A stretch of 37,712 bases of DNA from Lachnospiraceae bacterium (GCA_900767585.1 CAAFZP010000124.1:1-37712); one strand, 5' to 3'. Numbered from the stretch's first letter, positions 1 through 8,126 are shown. A program made the numbers and translations. The notes: generated by a model not told the origin, from the letters alone.

Positions 1-1
1 C

Positions 2-628
2 GATGAAATTACAGATAAAACCATTGATTTTTCTGTGCACAGCCGCTATTATAATTACAATGGCTTGCAGCTTAATAGTGTGGCCACCTATCAAGTGGAT
101 AATGCCATTACAGCGATTACAGCGATGCATGTTCTGCTCGGAACAGAGATTACACAGGAGAAGATTCAGCTTGGACTTGATGATTTTGTGTGGCCGGGAC
201 GCATGGAGATACTGGAAGATAATCTGGTGATTGATGGTGCACATAACGAAAGTGCGATTGAGCGTTTTACGGAAAGTGTGAACAGGAACTATCCTACGCA
301 AAAGAAAAAGCTGTTATTTGCTGTGGCAGGAGATAAGGATTATGAACCGATGATTACATATCTGATTTCGAATCTTGACATTACGGAAGTGTATGTGACA
401 TCGTTGGATTCTGCACGTGCCATTTCTGCGGAATATATAGCAGCGTTGTTTCGGGAAGCAGCAAAAAAACAGGGAAAGACAGCAATCCGGGTCAGTGCGG
501 AAAATGATATAAAGACATGTCTAAAACAGGCATATCAATCACTCGAAACACCGGGAGAGACATTGTTTTGCGTCGGCTCGTTGTATTTGATCGGAAAGAT
601 AAAAGACATATGGAGGAGGTCCGTATGA
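2..628 (+). CDS. folC: Folylpolyglutamate synthase / dihydrofolate synthase, C-terminal part (5' truncated by contig edge)
   Basis: Reading frame 2 is open from the first bases, so the gene begins upstream of the window. FolC adds glutamates to folates (and often joins dihydropteroate to glutamate) using ATP in the cytoplasm. The visible part holds the end of the Mur-ligase-like central domain and the whole C-terminal domain. The family signature WPGR followed by a short stretch and then DGAHN is clear (WPGRMEIL, then VIDGAHNESA). The C-terminal domain ends with a GSLYLIG segment, normal for FolC. The first in-frame start-like codon (GTG at 35) lies inside the conserved fold and is not the real start. 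The stop codon overlaps the next start as ATGA, which indicates translational coupling. Confidence 0.9.
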   Translation, partial: DEITDKTIDFSVHSRYYNYNGLQLNSVATYQVDNAITAITAMHVLLGTEITQEKIQLGLDDFVWPGRMEILEDNLVIDGAHNESAIERFTESVNRNYPTQKKKLLFAVAGDKDYEPMITYLISNLDITEVYVTSLDSARAISAEYIAALFREAAKKQGKTAIRVSAENDIKTCLKQAYQSLETPGETLFCVGSLYLIGKIKDIWRRSV

Positions 629-810
629 TAAATTTTGAAGAAGAATTAAAACGGTTTTCTCCGATTCCGGAAGTCAATCAGGCAGAGGAAGCGATATATA
701 GCAATGACCTGAAAGATATCAGTGATATTGTCCTGCAGATGACGCAGGATTTACGGAATACGGGGAATATATTGGATAATGCAGTTTCTGTGAGGACAAG
801 GAGAAGATAG
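625..810 (+). CDS. Small conserved-looking protein of unknown function (61 aa)
   Basis: The ATG at 625 overlaps the folC stop (ATGA) and has a very strong ribosome binding site, GGAGGAGG, at 612-619. The frame is open further upstream, but that part lies inside folC and has no ribosome binding site, so 625 is chosen. The product begins MINFEEELKRF, is acidic at the N-terminus and ends in VRTRRR. It looks alpha-helical, with no signal peptide or membrane segment. Only one base separates its stop from the next start, so it is almost certainly co-translated with the TPR protein and may work with it. I do not recognise the family. Confidence 0.75.
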   Translation: MINFEEELKRFSPIPEVNQAEEAIYSNDLKDISDIVLQMTQDLRNTGNILDNAVSVRTRRR

Positions 811-811
811 C

Positions 812-1951
812 ATGGCAACAACGATGCGACCGGTCCTGTGTCCGCACTGCGGAGCACAGGTACGAAAAAATGGATATTGTTCAGAATGTTATCTGCCGAT
901 AAAGATGCTGCGAAAAGCACAAAATACATCGGATTATTATTATAATACCGGTTTGGATCGTGCATCTGCAAGGGATCTGTCGGGTGCGATAGAGTCTCTG
1001 CTGCAATCGCTTCGATACAATAAGCGGAACGTGCAGGCACGCAACCTTCTGGGTCTCATCTATTATGAGATGGGAGAAGCAGTCCAGGCGATGAGTGAAT
1101 GGGTCATGAGCATTAACTATCAGCCGGAAAATAATCTTGCAACAAAATATCTGAAGGAATTAAAAAAGGATCCTGCGAGACTGGAAAGTGTGGATCAGCT
1201 TGCACGAAAATACAATATGGCGATTCAGTATGCACATAGCGAGGACTATGATCTGGCTATCTTGCAGTTAAAGAGTACACTTTCGGATAATCCGCATTTT
1301 GTAAAAGGATATCTGCTCCTCGCGCTTTTATATATTGGAACAGACAATTATGAGAAGGCACGGGTAACATTGCGGCGTGTCCTGAAGATTGATAAAGCAA
1401 ATTCGCTGGCTGTTCATTATTTGCGCGGGATGGGTGACACAGAAGAAAATATCATTGAGATGCGGAAACAGAATGTCGAAAACGATGGACTGCTTGACGA
1501 TGATTATTTGGAAGAAATCGTGGTAACCGAAGATGGTCAGTCTCCTAAGAAAGTGGAAAAACGCAATATTTTCCAGGAGATCAAAGCCAAAAAGGATACG
1601 AGTGTTGTAAGAAGCGGCGATTTTGGACAGATCAGTCTGGCAAAATATTCCGGATTGTATGTCCTGCTTGGATTGGTTTTTGGCGGTTTGTTTTTTGGCC
1701 TCTTCATCTTGCCGGGGCAGAAGAAAAAACTGAGAAATGAGAATGAACAATTAATTAAGACGTACAGTGAGGAACTTGCCGGGAAAAATTCAACGATAAA
1801 CAGCCAGGCTTCCGAAATAGAAGCTTTGATGAAACAGGTGGATGAGCTGCAAAATGGTGCGGCCAAAGCAGGAGAAAATATGCCGGATTACTCCAAGGTA
1901 GTGTCGGGCATGTCCGATACGGATTTAAAAAATATGATTGAGAAAGAATAA
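812..1951 (+). CDS. Zinc-ribbon, TPR-repeat, single-pass membrane protein
   Basis: 379 residues. The N-terminus carries a four-cysteine zinc ribbon (C10, C13, C23, C26; CPHCG and CSEC). A block of tetratricopeptide repeats follows over about residues 40-205, with typical A..LL..Y......A....... spacing. One hydrophobic segment at about 281-303 (YVLLGLVFGGLFFGLFILPG) is followed by KKK and a coiled-coil stretch (about 305-350). The likely topology is a cytoplasmic TPR domain with the coiled coil on the outer face, or the reverse. TPR domains are protein-protein scaffolds; no enzyme motif is visible. It follows folC and a 61-residue protein in a tight operon and is closed by a terminator. The partner proteins are unknown. 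Confidence 0.8.
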   Translation: MATTMRPVLCPHCGAQVRKNGYCSECYLPIKMLRKAQNTSDYYYNTGLDRASARDLSGAIESLLQSLRYNKRNVQARNLLGLIYYEMGEAVQAMSEWVMSINYQPENNLATKYLKELKKDPARLESVDQLARKYNMAIQYAHSEDYDLAILQLKSTLSDNPHFVKGYLLLALLYIGTDNYEKARVTLRRVLKIDKANSLAVHYLRGMGDTEENIIEMRKQNVENDGLLDDDYLEEIVVTEDGQSPKKVEKRNIFQEIKAKKDTSVVRSGDFGQISLAKYSGLYVLLGLVFGGLFFGLFILPGQKKKLRNENEQLIKTYSEELAGKNSTINSQASEIEALMKQVDELQNGAAKAGENMPDYSKVVSGMSDTDLKNMIEKE

Positions 1952-1973
1952 CAGGTTTTATTTCAAAAGCACG

Positions 1974-2009
1974 AAAGAAAGTGAACGTAAGTGTTCACTT
2001 TCTTTTTTT
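1974..2009 (+). terminator. Rho-independent terminator after the folC-TPR operon
   Basis: AAAGAAAGTGAAC (1974-1986) pairs perfectly with GTTCACTTTCTTT (1993-2005) across a six-base loop. The T run continues to 2009. It lies 23 bases after the TPR gene stop and separates this operon from spoIIA. Confidence 0.88.
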
Positions 2010-2078
2010 GTGCAATCAGAAGTCATGCAGAAGTTGTGGCTGCATACTTGGGATATCTAGCGGAAAAGGAGGAGCTAT

Positions 2079-2429
2079 ATGCTATTTGAGATGGAAAATG
2101 GAGTCATGGTTTATTATCTGCCGGAGGAACTGGATCATTACGCGGCAGATATGATCAAGCGCCGGACAAAACAGGTGTTTGAAGATAATGAAATCCGGTA
2201 TCTGATCTTTGATTTTGAAAAAACACAGTTTATGGACAGCTCCGGGATTGGCCTGATTACAGGACGTTTCCGTATGGTACATGATAAAGGCGGGAAGGTA
2301 TATGCAATCCATGTAAATGAAACGATTGACCGTGTTCTGCTTTTATCGGGTATTTACCGTATTTTGAAAAAAATGGATTCCATGGAAGCGATAAAAAAGG
2401 AGATGTTAAAAGGAGGATATTATGAATAG
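2079..2429 (+). CDS. spoIIAA: Anti-sigma F factor antagonist SpoIIAA
   Basis: 116-residue STAS-domain protein. In the forespore, unphosphorylated SpoIIAA binds SpoIIAB and frees sigma F. SpoIIAB inactivates it by phosphorylating one serine, and SpoIIE removes the phosphate. The phosphorylation loop FMDSSGIG is present, and by comparison with B. subtilis the modified residue should be Ser55. Length matches the family. The start at 2079 has GGAGGAG just upstream (2068-2074). The stop overlaps the spoIIAB start by eight bases, as in other spoIIA operons. I could not find a convincing SigH-type promoter in the 69 bases between the previous terminator and the start. Confidence 0.96.
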   Translation: MLFEMENGVMVYYLPEELDHYAADMIKRRTKQVFEDNEIRYLIFDFEKTQFMDSSGIGLITGRFRMVHDKGGKVYAIHVNETIDRVLLLSGIYRILKKMDSMEAIKKEMLKGGYYE

Positions 2430-2862
2430 TGCCAACGAAATGGAAGTTGAGTTTGACAGTGCTGCAAAAAATGAAGGATTTGCCCGTGTAGTGGTTGCTG
2501 CATTTATTACATCTACAAATCCAACGCTGGAAGAAGTTGCGGATATTAAAACAGCGGTATCGGAAGCTGTTACAAACGCAATCATACATGGATATGAGAA
2601 TGGACCAGGAAAAATAAAGATACGTGCGACCGTGAAAGAACGCGCGATTTACATAGAAATATCGGATCGCGGTGTAGGGATTCCGGATGTGAAACAGGCG
2701 ATGGAGCCATTGTTTACAACAAAGCCGGACGAGGAACGTTCGGGTATGGGATTTTCTTTTATGGAAGCATTTATGGACCGGTTAGAAGTGATATCAAGTC
2801 CGGGAATAGGAACATCTGTAAAAATGTGGAAGGAGATCGGTGCTGCAGCACCCCGTTTTTAA
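2422..2862 (+). CDS. spoIIAB: Anti-sigma F factor / serine kinase SpoIIAB
   Basis: 146-residue GHKL-type ATPase and kinase. It holds sigma F inactive in the predivisional cell and mother cell and phosphorylates SpoIIAA. Visible motifs are the N-box SEAVTNAIIHGYEN (residues 47-60, with Glu48 and Asn52 for catalysis and Mg2+ binding), the G1 box SDRGVGIPD and the G2-type ERSGMGFSFME. The N-terminal FARVVVAAFI segment resembles B. subtilis SpoIIAB closely. It overlaps spoIIAA by eight bases and lies three bases before sigF, so dosage of the three proteins is coupled. Confidence 0.97.
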   Translation: MNSANEMEVEFDSAAKNEGFARVVVAAFITSTNPTLEEVADIKTAVSEAVTNAIIHGYENGPGKIKIRATVKERAIYIEISDRGVGIPDVKQAMEPLFTTKPDEERSGMGFSFMEAFMDRLEVISSPGIGTSVKMWKEIGAAAPRF

Positions 2863-2865
2863 TTG

Positions 2866-3603
2866 ATGAATGAATGGGAACTGTTTCAACAGGCTCAGAT
2901 AGGGAATCAGGCTGCAAAGGAAAAGATCGTTTCGGATAACACAGGACTTGTATGGAGCATTGCCCGGCGTTTTTTGAATCGGGGCTATGATCTCGAAGAA
3001 CTTTATCAGATTGGGTGTATTGGATTGCTGAAGGCAGTGGACCGGTTTGAAATCCGGTTTGGTGTACAGTTTTCAACCTATGCGGTTCCTCTTATCTCAG
3101 GCGAGATCAAACGATTTTTGCGTGACAACGGTGCGATAAAAGTATCCAGGATCCTAAAGCAGAATGGTTATCAGATCAACAAAGCAAAAGAAACGCTTCT
3201 ACATCAATATGGGAGAGAGGCAACTATGATGGAAATCGCGGATTTTACAGGCCTGTGCATGGAAGAAATTGTCATGGCAACAGAGGCAAACCGGGAGGTA
3301 GAGTCCATCCAGCAGACCGTTTATGGAAATGATGGAACACAGGTAAGTCTTGTGGAACGTCTGGTGGATGAAACGCAGTCAGAAGTGGCAGCGGAAAATG
3401 TTATGAACCGAATCATGATCGGGCAGGCGATGGATGCTCTGCCCAAGATGGAGCAGGAATTGATCCGTCTGCGCTTTTTTGAAGATAAAACCCAGACGGA
3501 AGTTGCAAAAGTGTTATCCATCAGTCAGGTACAGGTGAGCCGCCTGGAGAAAAAAATATTGCTTCACATGCGCAGTATAATAGAAAAACACGAATCGAAC
3601 TAA
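2866..3603 (+). CDS. sigF: RNA polymerase sigma-F factor (forespore)
   Basis: 245 residues counted from ATG 2866. A TTG at 2863 directly in front is an alternative start. Sigma F directs the first forespore-specific transcription after asymmetric division. Region 2 is clear (NTGLVWSIARRF, YDLEELYQIGCIGLLKAVDRF, FSTYAVPLISGEIKRFLRD), region 3 is around residues 115-170, and region 4 carries the helix-turn-helix (DKTQTEVAKVLSISQVQVSRLEKKIL). It is the third gene of the spoIIA operon. The name spoIIAC is a synonym. No terminator is evident in the AT-rich 80 bases that follow. Confidence 0.96.
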   Translation: MNEWELFQQAQIGNQAAKEKIVSDNTGLVWSIARRFLNRGYDLEELYQIGCIGLLKAVDRFEIRFGVQFSTYAVPLISGEIKRFLRDNGAIKVSRILKQNGYQINKAKETLLHQYGREATMMEIADFTGLCMEEIVMATEANREVESIQQTVYGNDGTQVSLVERLVDETQSEVAAENVMNRIMIGQAMDALPKMEQELIRLRFFEDKTQTEVAKVLSISQVQVSRLEKKILLHMRSIIEKHESN

Positions 3604-3686
3604 AAGTACAATAAACAAATTCAAAGGGCAATAATAAAGAATAAAGTATCAAAAATAAAATATAAATCGAATAAATAAACTTTTGG

Positions 3687-3715
3687 TTGAAAAATAGCAC
3701 GTAGAGTTGTATAAT
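3687..3715 (+). promoter_or_regulatory. SigA-type promoter for the TetR operon
   Basis: TTGAAA (3687-3692), a 17-base spacer, and a perfect TATAAT (3710-3715). The -10 box includes the A and T of an in-frame ATG at 3714, so that ATG cannot be the translation start. This supports the start at 3747. Confidence 0.72.
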
Positions 3716-3746
3716 GAGAACAATAGTTGTATTGACGGGAGAGAAT

Positions 3747-4403
3747 ATGGGAGCACGCAAGAAACTTGCGTTGGAACAGTTTAATCGTGACAATATACTG
3801 ACAGCTGCAAAAGAGTTGTTCGAAACCAAAGGTGTACAGGAGACGACGATGGATGATATTGCGCTGCAGGCAGATTATAGCAAGTCAACGATTTATGTAT
3901 ATTTCCAGAGCAAGGAAGATATTTACAATTCCATTGTAATCGATTATCTGGATGTCCTGATCGGGGAATTATCGATGGATTTCGAACAAAATAAAAGCTT
4001 TTCGGACAGTTATTTTAAGTTGTGTGATGGGTTAGTCCGGTTCTGTGAACGATATCCAAAGTATTATGCATCCCTGATGATGGAGGAAAAAGCAACCAAT
4101 AGCCGGAAGAAAGGAATCATTATGCTGCCGGCTGTGCTGCAGGAATTGTATTGTCTGATTGAAAAACTGATTGATAAGGGTAAAAAAAGTAAGGTACTAA
4201 ATGAAAAACTGGATACGAAACCAGCTGTTTTGTATTTGTGGTCATCCCTGAGTGGAATTATTCAGATATCAGAGCAAAAGAAGCATGAGATCGAGAAAAA
4301 GACCGGGATGACGATAGAGACTTACCGGCGGTTTGCGTTTCAGATGCTGTTTGATTCGCTTTTAAAACAGCCGGTATCCGGGATTGACAAGGGGAGGAAG
4401 TAA
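3747..4403 (+). CDS. TetR/AcrR-family transcriptional regulator
   Basis: 218 residues. The N-terminal DNA-binding domain is typical: ILTAAKELFETKGVQETTMD, then IALQADYSKSTIYVYFQSKE, which contains the recognition helix and the conserved YxYFxSKE. The C-terminal ligand-binding half is divergent, so no ligand can be proposed. The start at 3747 is chosen because GGGAGAG lies just upstream and because the in-frame ATG at 3714 overlaps a -10 box. It heads an operon with a flavodoxin-like and a phospholipase C-like protein, with four bases between its stop and the next start, so it probably regulates itself and these genes. No clear operator palindrome was found around the promoter. Confidence 0.88.
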   Translation: MGARKKLALEQFNRDNILTAAKELFETKGVQETTMDDIALQADYSKSTIYVYFQSKEDIYNSIVIDYLDVLIGELSMDFEQNKSFSDSYFKLCDGLVRFCERYPKYYASLMMEEKATNSRKKGIIMLPAVLQELYCLIEKLIDKGKKSKVLNEKLDTKPAVLYLWSSLSGIIQISEQKKHEIEKKTGMTIETYRRFAFQMLFDSLLKQPVSGIDKGRK

Positions 4404-4407
4404 GCCT

Positions 4408-5136
4408 GTGAAACGGGGTATGGAATTACAAACAAATCAAGAGGAAATAAAAAATTATATATTTTATGTTTCTGATTATGTAGATGTATGTGCCGGGCAT
4501 GCATGGAAGATGGACCGGCGCCGGGCGATGACAGAGCAGATGGAAGAGACGCTTTCTAATTGTAAGGTCATGAAATATACAGAGTATCATGGAGAAACAC
4601 TGGATGCAGAAAGCGTTGGCATTTTATTCCCATCGAAAACATGGGGAATATCACTTGCTGTTTATGCATTTTTGCAAAATCTCCGGGTTTCAGAAAATAC
4701 ATACGTATATGCAATCGCTATGGGAGAAGCTCTTTCTGCAGAAGTAAATGGAACGGCAGACATCCGTGTGCAGACGTTGGAACAGTTTCTGGATATTTTT
4801 GAACGACGGGGATTAGGAACCGATTCGGACGTTTATATACGTTGTATCGATTATAAACGCACATTTACAACGACAGAAGAACGACTTTTATCATCGGTCT
4901 GTATTTCAGATCGGATTGAAGATGTATTGGAAGGAATGCTCTTTTACCGAATAAAAGACGTAAAGGCGCGCAAGCTGCAGTATGTATCAGAGCGTCAGGC
5001 AGAGAGAATAGAAAAAGCAGAGAGAGTCGAAAAGCCGCGCCGGATACAAAACAAAGTGGTCGTGATGCCGAATCTGGGAAATGTTTTTCTGGACGATGAT
5101 TTACTTTCGGAGGTCCGTATATGCCAAGCTATGTAA
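4408..5136 (+). CDS. Flavodoxin-like-fold protein of unknown function
   Basis: 242 residues from the GTG at 4408, chosen because GGGGAGGAAG (4391-4400) lies at the right distance. ATG 4420 is an alternative. The segment GILFPSKTWGISLAVYAFLQ then VSENTYVYAIAMGE resembles the strand-helix-strand of flavodoxin-like proteins, where a pathway such as VGFVFPVY..G.P..V..FL is usual. The N-terminal strand (YIFYVSDYVDVCAGHAW) lacks the usual (T/S)GTGNT FMN phosphate loop, so flavin binding is doubtful. There are no ferredoxin cysteines. The C-terminal part is charged, with a run rich in E, R and K (AERIEKAERVEKPRR). It overlaps the next gene by 16 bases. Assignment to the flavodoxin fold is an inference from pattern. 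Confidence 0.6.
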   Translation: MKRGMELQTNQEEIKNYIFYVSDYVDVCAGHAWKMDRRRAMTEQMEETLSNCKVMKYTEYHGETLDAESVGILFPSKTWGISLAVYAFLQNLRVSENTYVYAIAMGEALSAEVNGTADIRVQTLEQFLDIFERRGLGTDSDVYIRCIDYKRTFTTTEERLLSSVCISDRIEDVLEGMLFYRIKDVKARKLQYVSERQAERIEKAERVEKPRRIQNKVVVMPNLGNVFLDDDLLSEVRICQAM

Positions 5137-5816
5137 TTCATCTGACATGTGCCAAAAAGATAATGGAGATGGATCCCCGTGGCTGGAATGAGCAGGAACA
5201 GAATCTCTTTTATCTGGGAAATATCGTGGCGGATATGTGCATAGATAAGCGGATGACGCATTTCTGGGACGATGTGGTATATCAAAAGCTTGTCCGGCGT
5301 CCGAATCTGAATTTATTCCTGGATTTATATGGGAAAGAACTGGAACATCCGTATGTATATGGATATTATACGCATTTGGTTCTCGATGCTGCATTCCTGG
5401 ATGGGTATTGGAAAAACCATTTCCGCTTTTTTGGAAAAGACAGAAGAGAAGAAGACCGATTTGACAAAGTATGCTATGTAGAAGTGGCAGAACAAAAAAA
5501 GATATATCCAAGGAACGAGTTTTTCTCAAAGGAACTTTATTATGGAGATTATGATCAGATGAATGGGTATTTTGTTCAAACGTACCATCCGGTATTCCCG
5601 CATATGAATCTGACAGACGCTGCGAAAAAAGAAGTCCATATCATACAGGAGATTGACTGGGCCTATGCGATACCAGCGATTGAAAAAGCACGACAAATGC
5701 TTACGGAAAGCAATAAAACCAACGTAGAAGAGACCGAACAAACGCTTCGTGTCTTTCGGTTGAAAGAGTTGGAAATACTTGTGGAACAGATTGCAAAAAA
5801 AATGACAGGCAGATGA
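5121..5816 (+). CDS. Zinc-dependent phospholipase C-like (metal-dependent hydrolase-like) protein
   Basis: 231 residues, starting MPSYVIHLTCAKKI with ATTTACTTTCGGAGG upstream and overlapping the previous gene by 16 bases. The pattern resembles the prokaryotic zinc-dependent phospholipase C/S1-P1 nuclease fold: an N-terminal His (H7), FYLGNIVADMC with a metal-binding-type Asp, a short spacer with H47, and YGYYTHLVLDAAF with His and Asp. In this family such His/Asp residues hold zinc ions. There is no signal peptide, so the protein should be cytoplasmic, unlike secreted phospholipase C. The substrate is unknown. It is the last gene of the TetR operon and its stop codon lies in the loop of the terminator hairpin. 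Confidence 0.6.
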   Translation: MPSYVIHLTCAKKIMEMDPRGWNEQEQNLFYLGNIVADMCIDKRMTHFWDDVVYQKLVRRPNLNLFLDLYGKELEHPYVYGYYTHLVLDAAFLDGYWKNHFRFFGKDRREEDRFDKVCYVEVAEQKKIYPRNEFFSKELYYGDYDQMNGYFVQTYHPVFPHMNLTDAAKKEVHIIQEIDWAYAIPAIEKARQMLTESNKTNVEETEQTLRVFRLKELEILVEQIAKKMTGR

Positions 5817-5833
5817 AACTGCCTGTCATTTTT
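5798..5833. terminator. Bidirectional terminator between convergent operons
   Basis: AATGACAGGCAG (5801-5812) pairs perfectly with CTGCCTGTCATT (5819-5830) around the loop ATGAAA. It is flanked by A8 on the left and T5 on the right, so it forms a hairpin with a U-tract on both strands. It serves the plus-strand operon ending at 5816 and the minus-strand operon ending at 5841. Confidence 0.9.
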
Positions 5834-5840
5834 GCTTTGG

Positions 5841-6809
5841 CTAAATATTTATATTCTTTTCCTGAATGTCCTCGACAATCGGGTCGACCTGATCTAAAAG
5901 GTTGATCATTGTTTCATAAAGCTGGTTTTTTCGGGTGATATCCCCGGATAACTGGTTTACAATCTCGGATACATTGACATATCCTTCTTTTGCATTCATG
6001 ATATCCGTCTGAATCTGATCGGCGGTATCGTTGCAATTATCAACCGCTGCAGCAATCTGTTGCTGGACTTTGGTCACACTGTTGACAGATTCCTTGATGT
6101 TGCCGAACAATTCGGTTGTCTTTTTTACCTGTTCCTGTTCATGAAAGAGCATCTGATTTGCGGTTTCCATAGAGGCGTTCAGGTTGGATGCATCCTCGCG
6201 AAGAAGTGCCATGTTGGAATTGACGGTGTCTACCAATTTCTTGATTTCGGCAGAAAGCGTACTTACCTCGGTTGCCACAACTGCAAAGCCGAGCCCGTGT
6301 TCACCGGCTCTGGCAGCTTCGATGGAAGCGTTCAGAGACAGCATATTTGTTTGGTTTGCGATTCCGATGATGCCGGACATCGTCTCCTGGATTTCATCAA
6401 AACTTTTCTGGAACTTGTTTAAAACATCCACAACCTTCTTGAAATCATGCAGAACATTGGAAGAGCTTTCCTGCAGGCTGTCAACGTTTTCACTGGCCTG
6501 ATCTGTGGCAGAAAGTACGCCGTTGACACTTGTTTCAATCCGGGAAGATACTTCCACAATGTTGGAAAATTCCTGCTTGATGGAATCCATACCGGATGCT
6601 ACCTGATCGGATTGCATAAGGATCGTGTCGAACGATCCCTGGATGTCGGAAATCTGACTGGCAGTCTGTTTTTCTTCCTCAATCAATGCTTTCCGGTTTT
6701 CTTTCAGGTTCTTTGTAATCTGTGTAATCGGTTCTAAGCTTTCTTTTAACGCAAGTCCGGTTGCTGTTTCTGTTGGAACTGCATGGGACTCGACTTTCTT
6801 TTTAAACAT
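5841..6809 (-). CDS. Soluble methyl-accepting chemotaxis-type signalling protein
   Basis: 322 residues, almost entirely coiled coil. The conserved MCP signalling hairpin tip is at about residues 146-187 (IIGIANQTNMLSLNASIEAA, then RAGEHGLGFAVVATEV), the region that binds CheW and CheA. No transmembrane segment, HAMP or periplasmic domain is present, so it is cytosolic. The N-terminal 45 residues are too short for a sensor domain. A strong ribosome binding site (AGGAGGT on the minus strand, 6819-6825) precedes the start. It lies 32 bases behind a FIST-domain gene on the same strand, which suggests that FIST supplies the sensing and this protein the output. No flagellar or che genes occur in the window. 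Confidence 0.9.
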   Translation of the reverse strand: MFKKKVESHAVPTETATGLALKESLEPITQITKNLKENRKALIEEEKQTASQISDIQGSFDTILMQSDQVASGMDSIKQEFSNIVEVSSRIETSVNGVLSATDQASENVDSLQESSSNVLHDFKKVVDVLNKFQKSFDEIQETMSGIIGIANQTNMLSLNASIEAARAGEHGLGFAVVATEVSTLSAEIKKLVDTVNSNMALLREDASNLNASMETANQMLFHEQEQVKKTTELFGNIKESVNSVTKVQQQIAAAVDNCNDTADQIQTDIMNAKEGYVNVSEIVNQLSGDITRKNQLYETMINLLDQVDPIVEDIQEKNINI

Positions 6810-6841
6810 ATATCGTGTACCTCCTGTCTGTATTCCTTATG

Positions 6842-7930
6842 TTATTCAAATGCAACGATAATAAGTGTCTGATTCATATGCTGGTTATTCAGCTGTGCAC
6901 CATCCCCGGAGAAGAGCGCGTAAGCAGAAAGGGAACCAAACGAAGTCATGTATTCTGTGAGAAAGTCCCCTTCTTCAAATAATTTAAGCCGGTTTTCACT
7001 GTCAAATCCGAGAAGAAACGATAAAGTTTCCGAATCGTTCCGGATCTTCGCAAGCAACTCGTTGTGAATCTGCCTGTAATCCCCGCATTGCATGATATAG
7101 ACGCTGTCATTTTCATAGATGGCTTTTCCGTTAAACATGACGCCATTCCGGTCAACAGACATTGCCTGGATGATGGTAGTATCATCTCCGAGTGCACGCC
7201 CAAGCGGGTGCTCTTTCATTGCCTGGATGATATCTTCAAGTGCAACGCCGGTTTCTTTCTGGTACAATTCCAGTGCAGGGCATCCGTCAAGTTGGAATAA
7301 TGTTTTGGTCCCCGGTTCTACAAGTGTTGCAAAATGTGCGCGTCTGCTTTGCCGTTTATATATATTTTCCTTGTACACATGTATGTTTCCGCTTTTGTTT
7401 TTCAGAAATGCATATGCGCAGGCGCGGGTGTAACATCTGCCATCTTTGATGACCATGTGCTTTTCCCCGAGTAAAACGCCATATGCGCTTGCTCCAACAA
7501 GCGGAACACCGGCTTCCTGTAAAGGAATATGAATGGTGGACAAAACTTTGTCCTCACTTCCGGTTATAAATTCCAGACAGATTGTGTCTGAACTGCCGGG
7601 TTGTATCTGGTCGAGATCCTGCAAAAATGTATGCAGAGATTTCACGGGGGTTGTGCGGACGTCTTCGATGAGCCCGGTGCATACTTCCACTCCGGCGAAT
7701 CCGATGACTATAATCTGATCTTTGATAACCTGGTCTTTTGCGATGCCATTTCCGCTTGTGCCAAGCATCGGTGTTCCGGGATATTTTTCAGCGAGAAGCG
7801 CGGCAGCCTGTTCTGCTTTTGCGTAGGGCGCAATTAAAATCAGGAAGTCTGCTTTTTTCATACCGTTGGTTGCTTCTGCAATTGCTGTATCAATCTGGTC
7901 TGCATGACTGATTCCTACAAAACCTTTCAT
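6842..7930 (-). CDS. FIST-domain sensory protein
   Basis: 362 residues with the FIST N and FIST C arrangement. The N-terminal half runs from MKGFVGISHADQIDTAI through a GTSGNGI motif and the paired GASAYG motif, and the C-terminal half shows the FNGKAIYENDSVYIMQCGD and FSGDGAQL patterns. FIST domains are known from bacterial signal transduction proteins and are thought to bind small ligands such as amino acids. It has no membrane segment. The start has GGAGGC upstream on the minus strand. It is the first gene of a two-gene operon with a soluble MCP-type protein. Its ligand and output are unknown. Confidence 0.85.
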   Translation of the reverse strand: MKGFVGISHADQIDTAIAEATNGMKKADFLILIAPYAKAEQAAALLAEKYPGTPMLGTSGNGIAKDQVIKDQIIVIGFAGVEVCTGLIEDVRTTPVKSLHTFLQDLDQIQPGSSDTICLEFITGSEDKVLSTIHIPLQEAGVPLVGASAYGVLLGEKHMVIKDGRCYTRACAYAFLKNKSGNIHVYKENIYKRQSRRAHFATLVEPGTKTLFQLDGCPALELYQKETGVALEDIIQAMKEHPLGRALGDDTTIIQAMSVDRNGVMFNGKAIYENDSVYIMQCGDYRQIHNELLAKIRNDSETLSFLLGFDSENRLKLFEEGDFLTEYMTSFGSLSAYALFSGDGAQLNNQHMNQTLIIVAFE

Positions 7931-8035
7931 CCTTTGCCTCCAATTATGTAATCTAGGTCTATTCTATCAAATAATTGGCAAAAAGAATAGAGAAAATGAA
8001 AAATGTTTAGAATATGTGAATAAGGTGTGAAGCGC

Positions 8036-8064
8036 TTGTATTTGATGGAAAAGTTTGTTATAAT
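8036..8064 (+). promoter_or_regulatory. SigA-type promoter for the penicillin-binding protein gene
   Basis: TTGTAT (8036-8041), a 17-base spacer, and TATAAT (8059-8064) with an extended -10 TGT immediately before it. The start codon is 63 bases further on, preceded by GGGAGGT. Confidence 0.72.
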
Positions 8065-8126
8065 GCCATCTAACTGGATATTTATAAGAAAGAATAGAAA
8101 GATGTAATATAAAGGGAGGTAGCTCG

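Noticed and set aside
2010..2078. SigH promoter for spoIIA
   Set aside because: SigH control is expected from other species, but I found no acceptable match to the -35 and -10 consensus in this interval.
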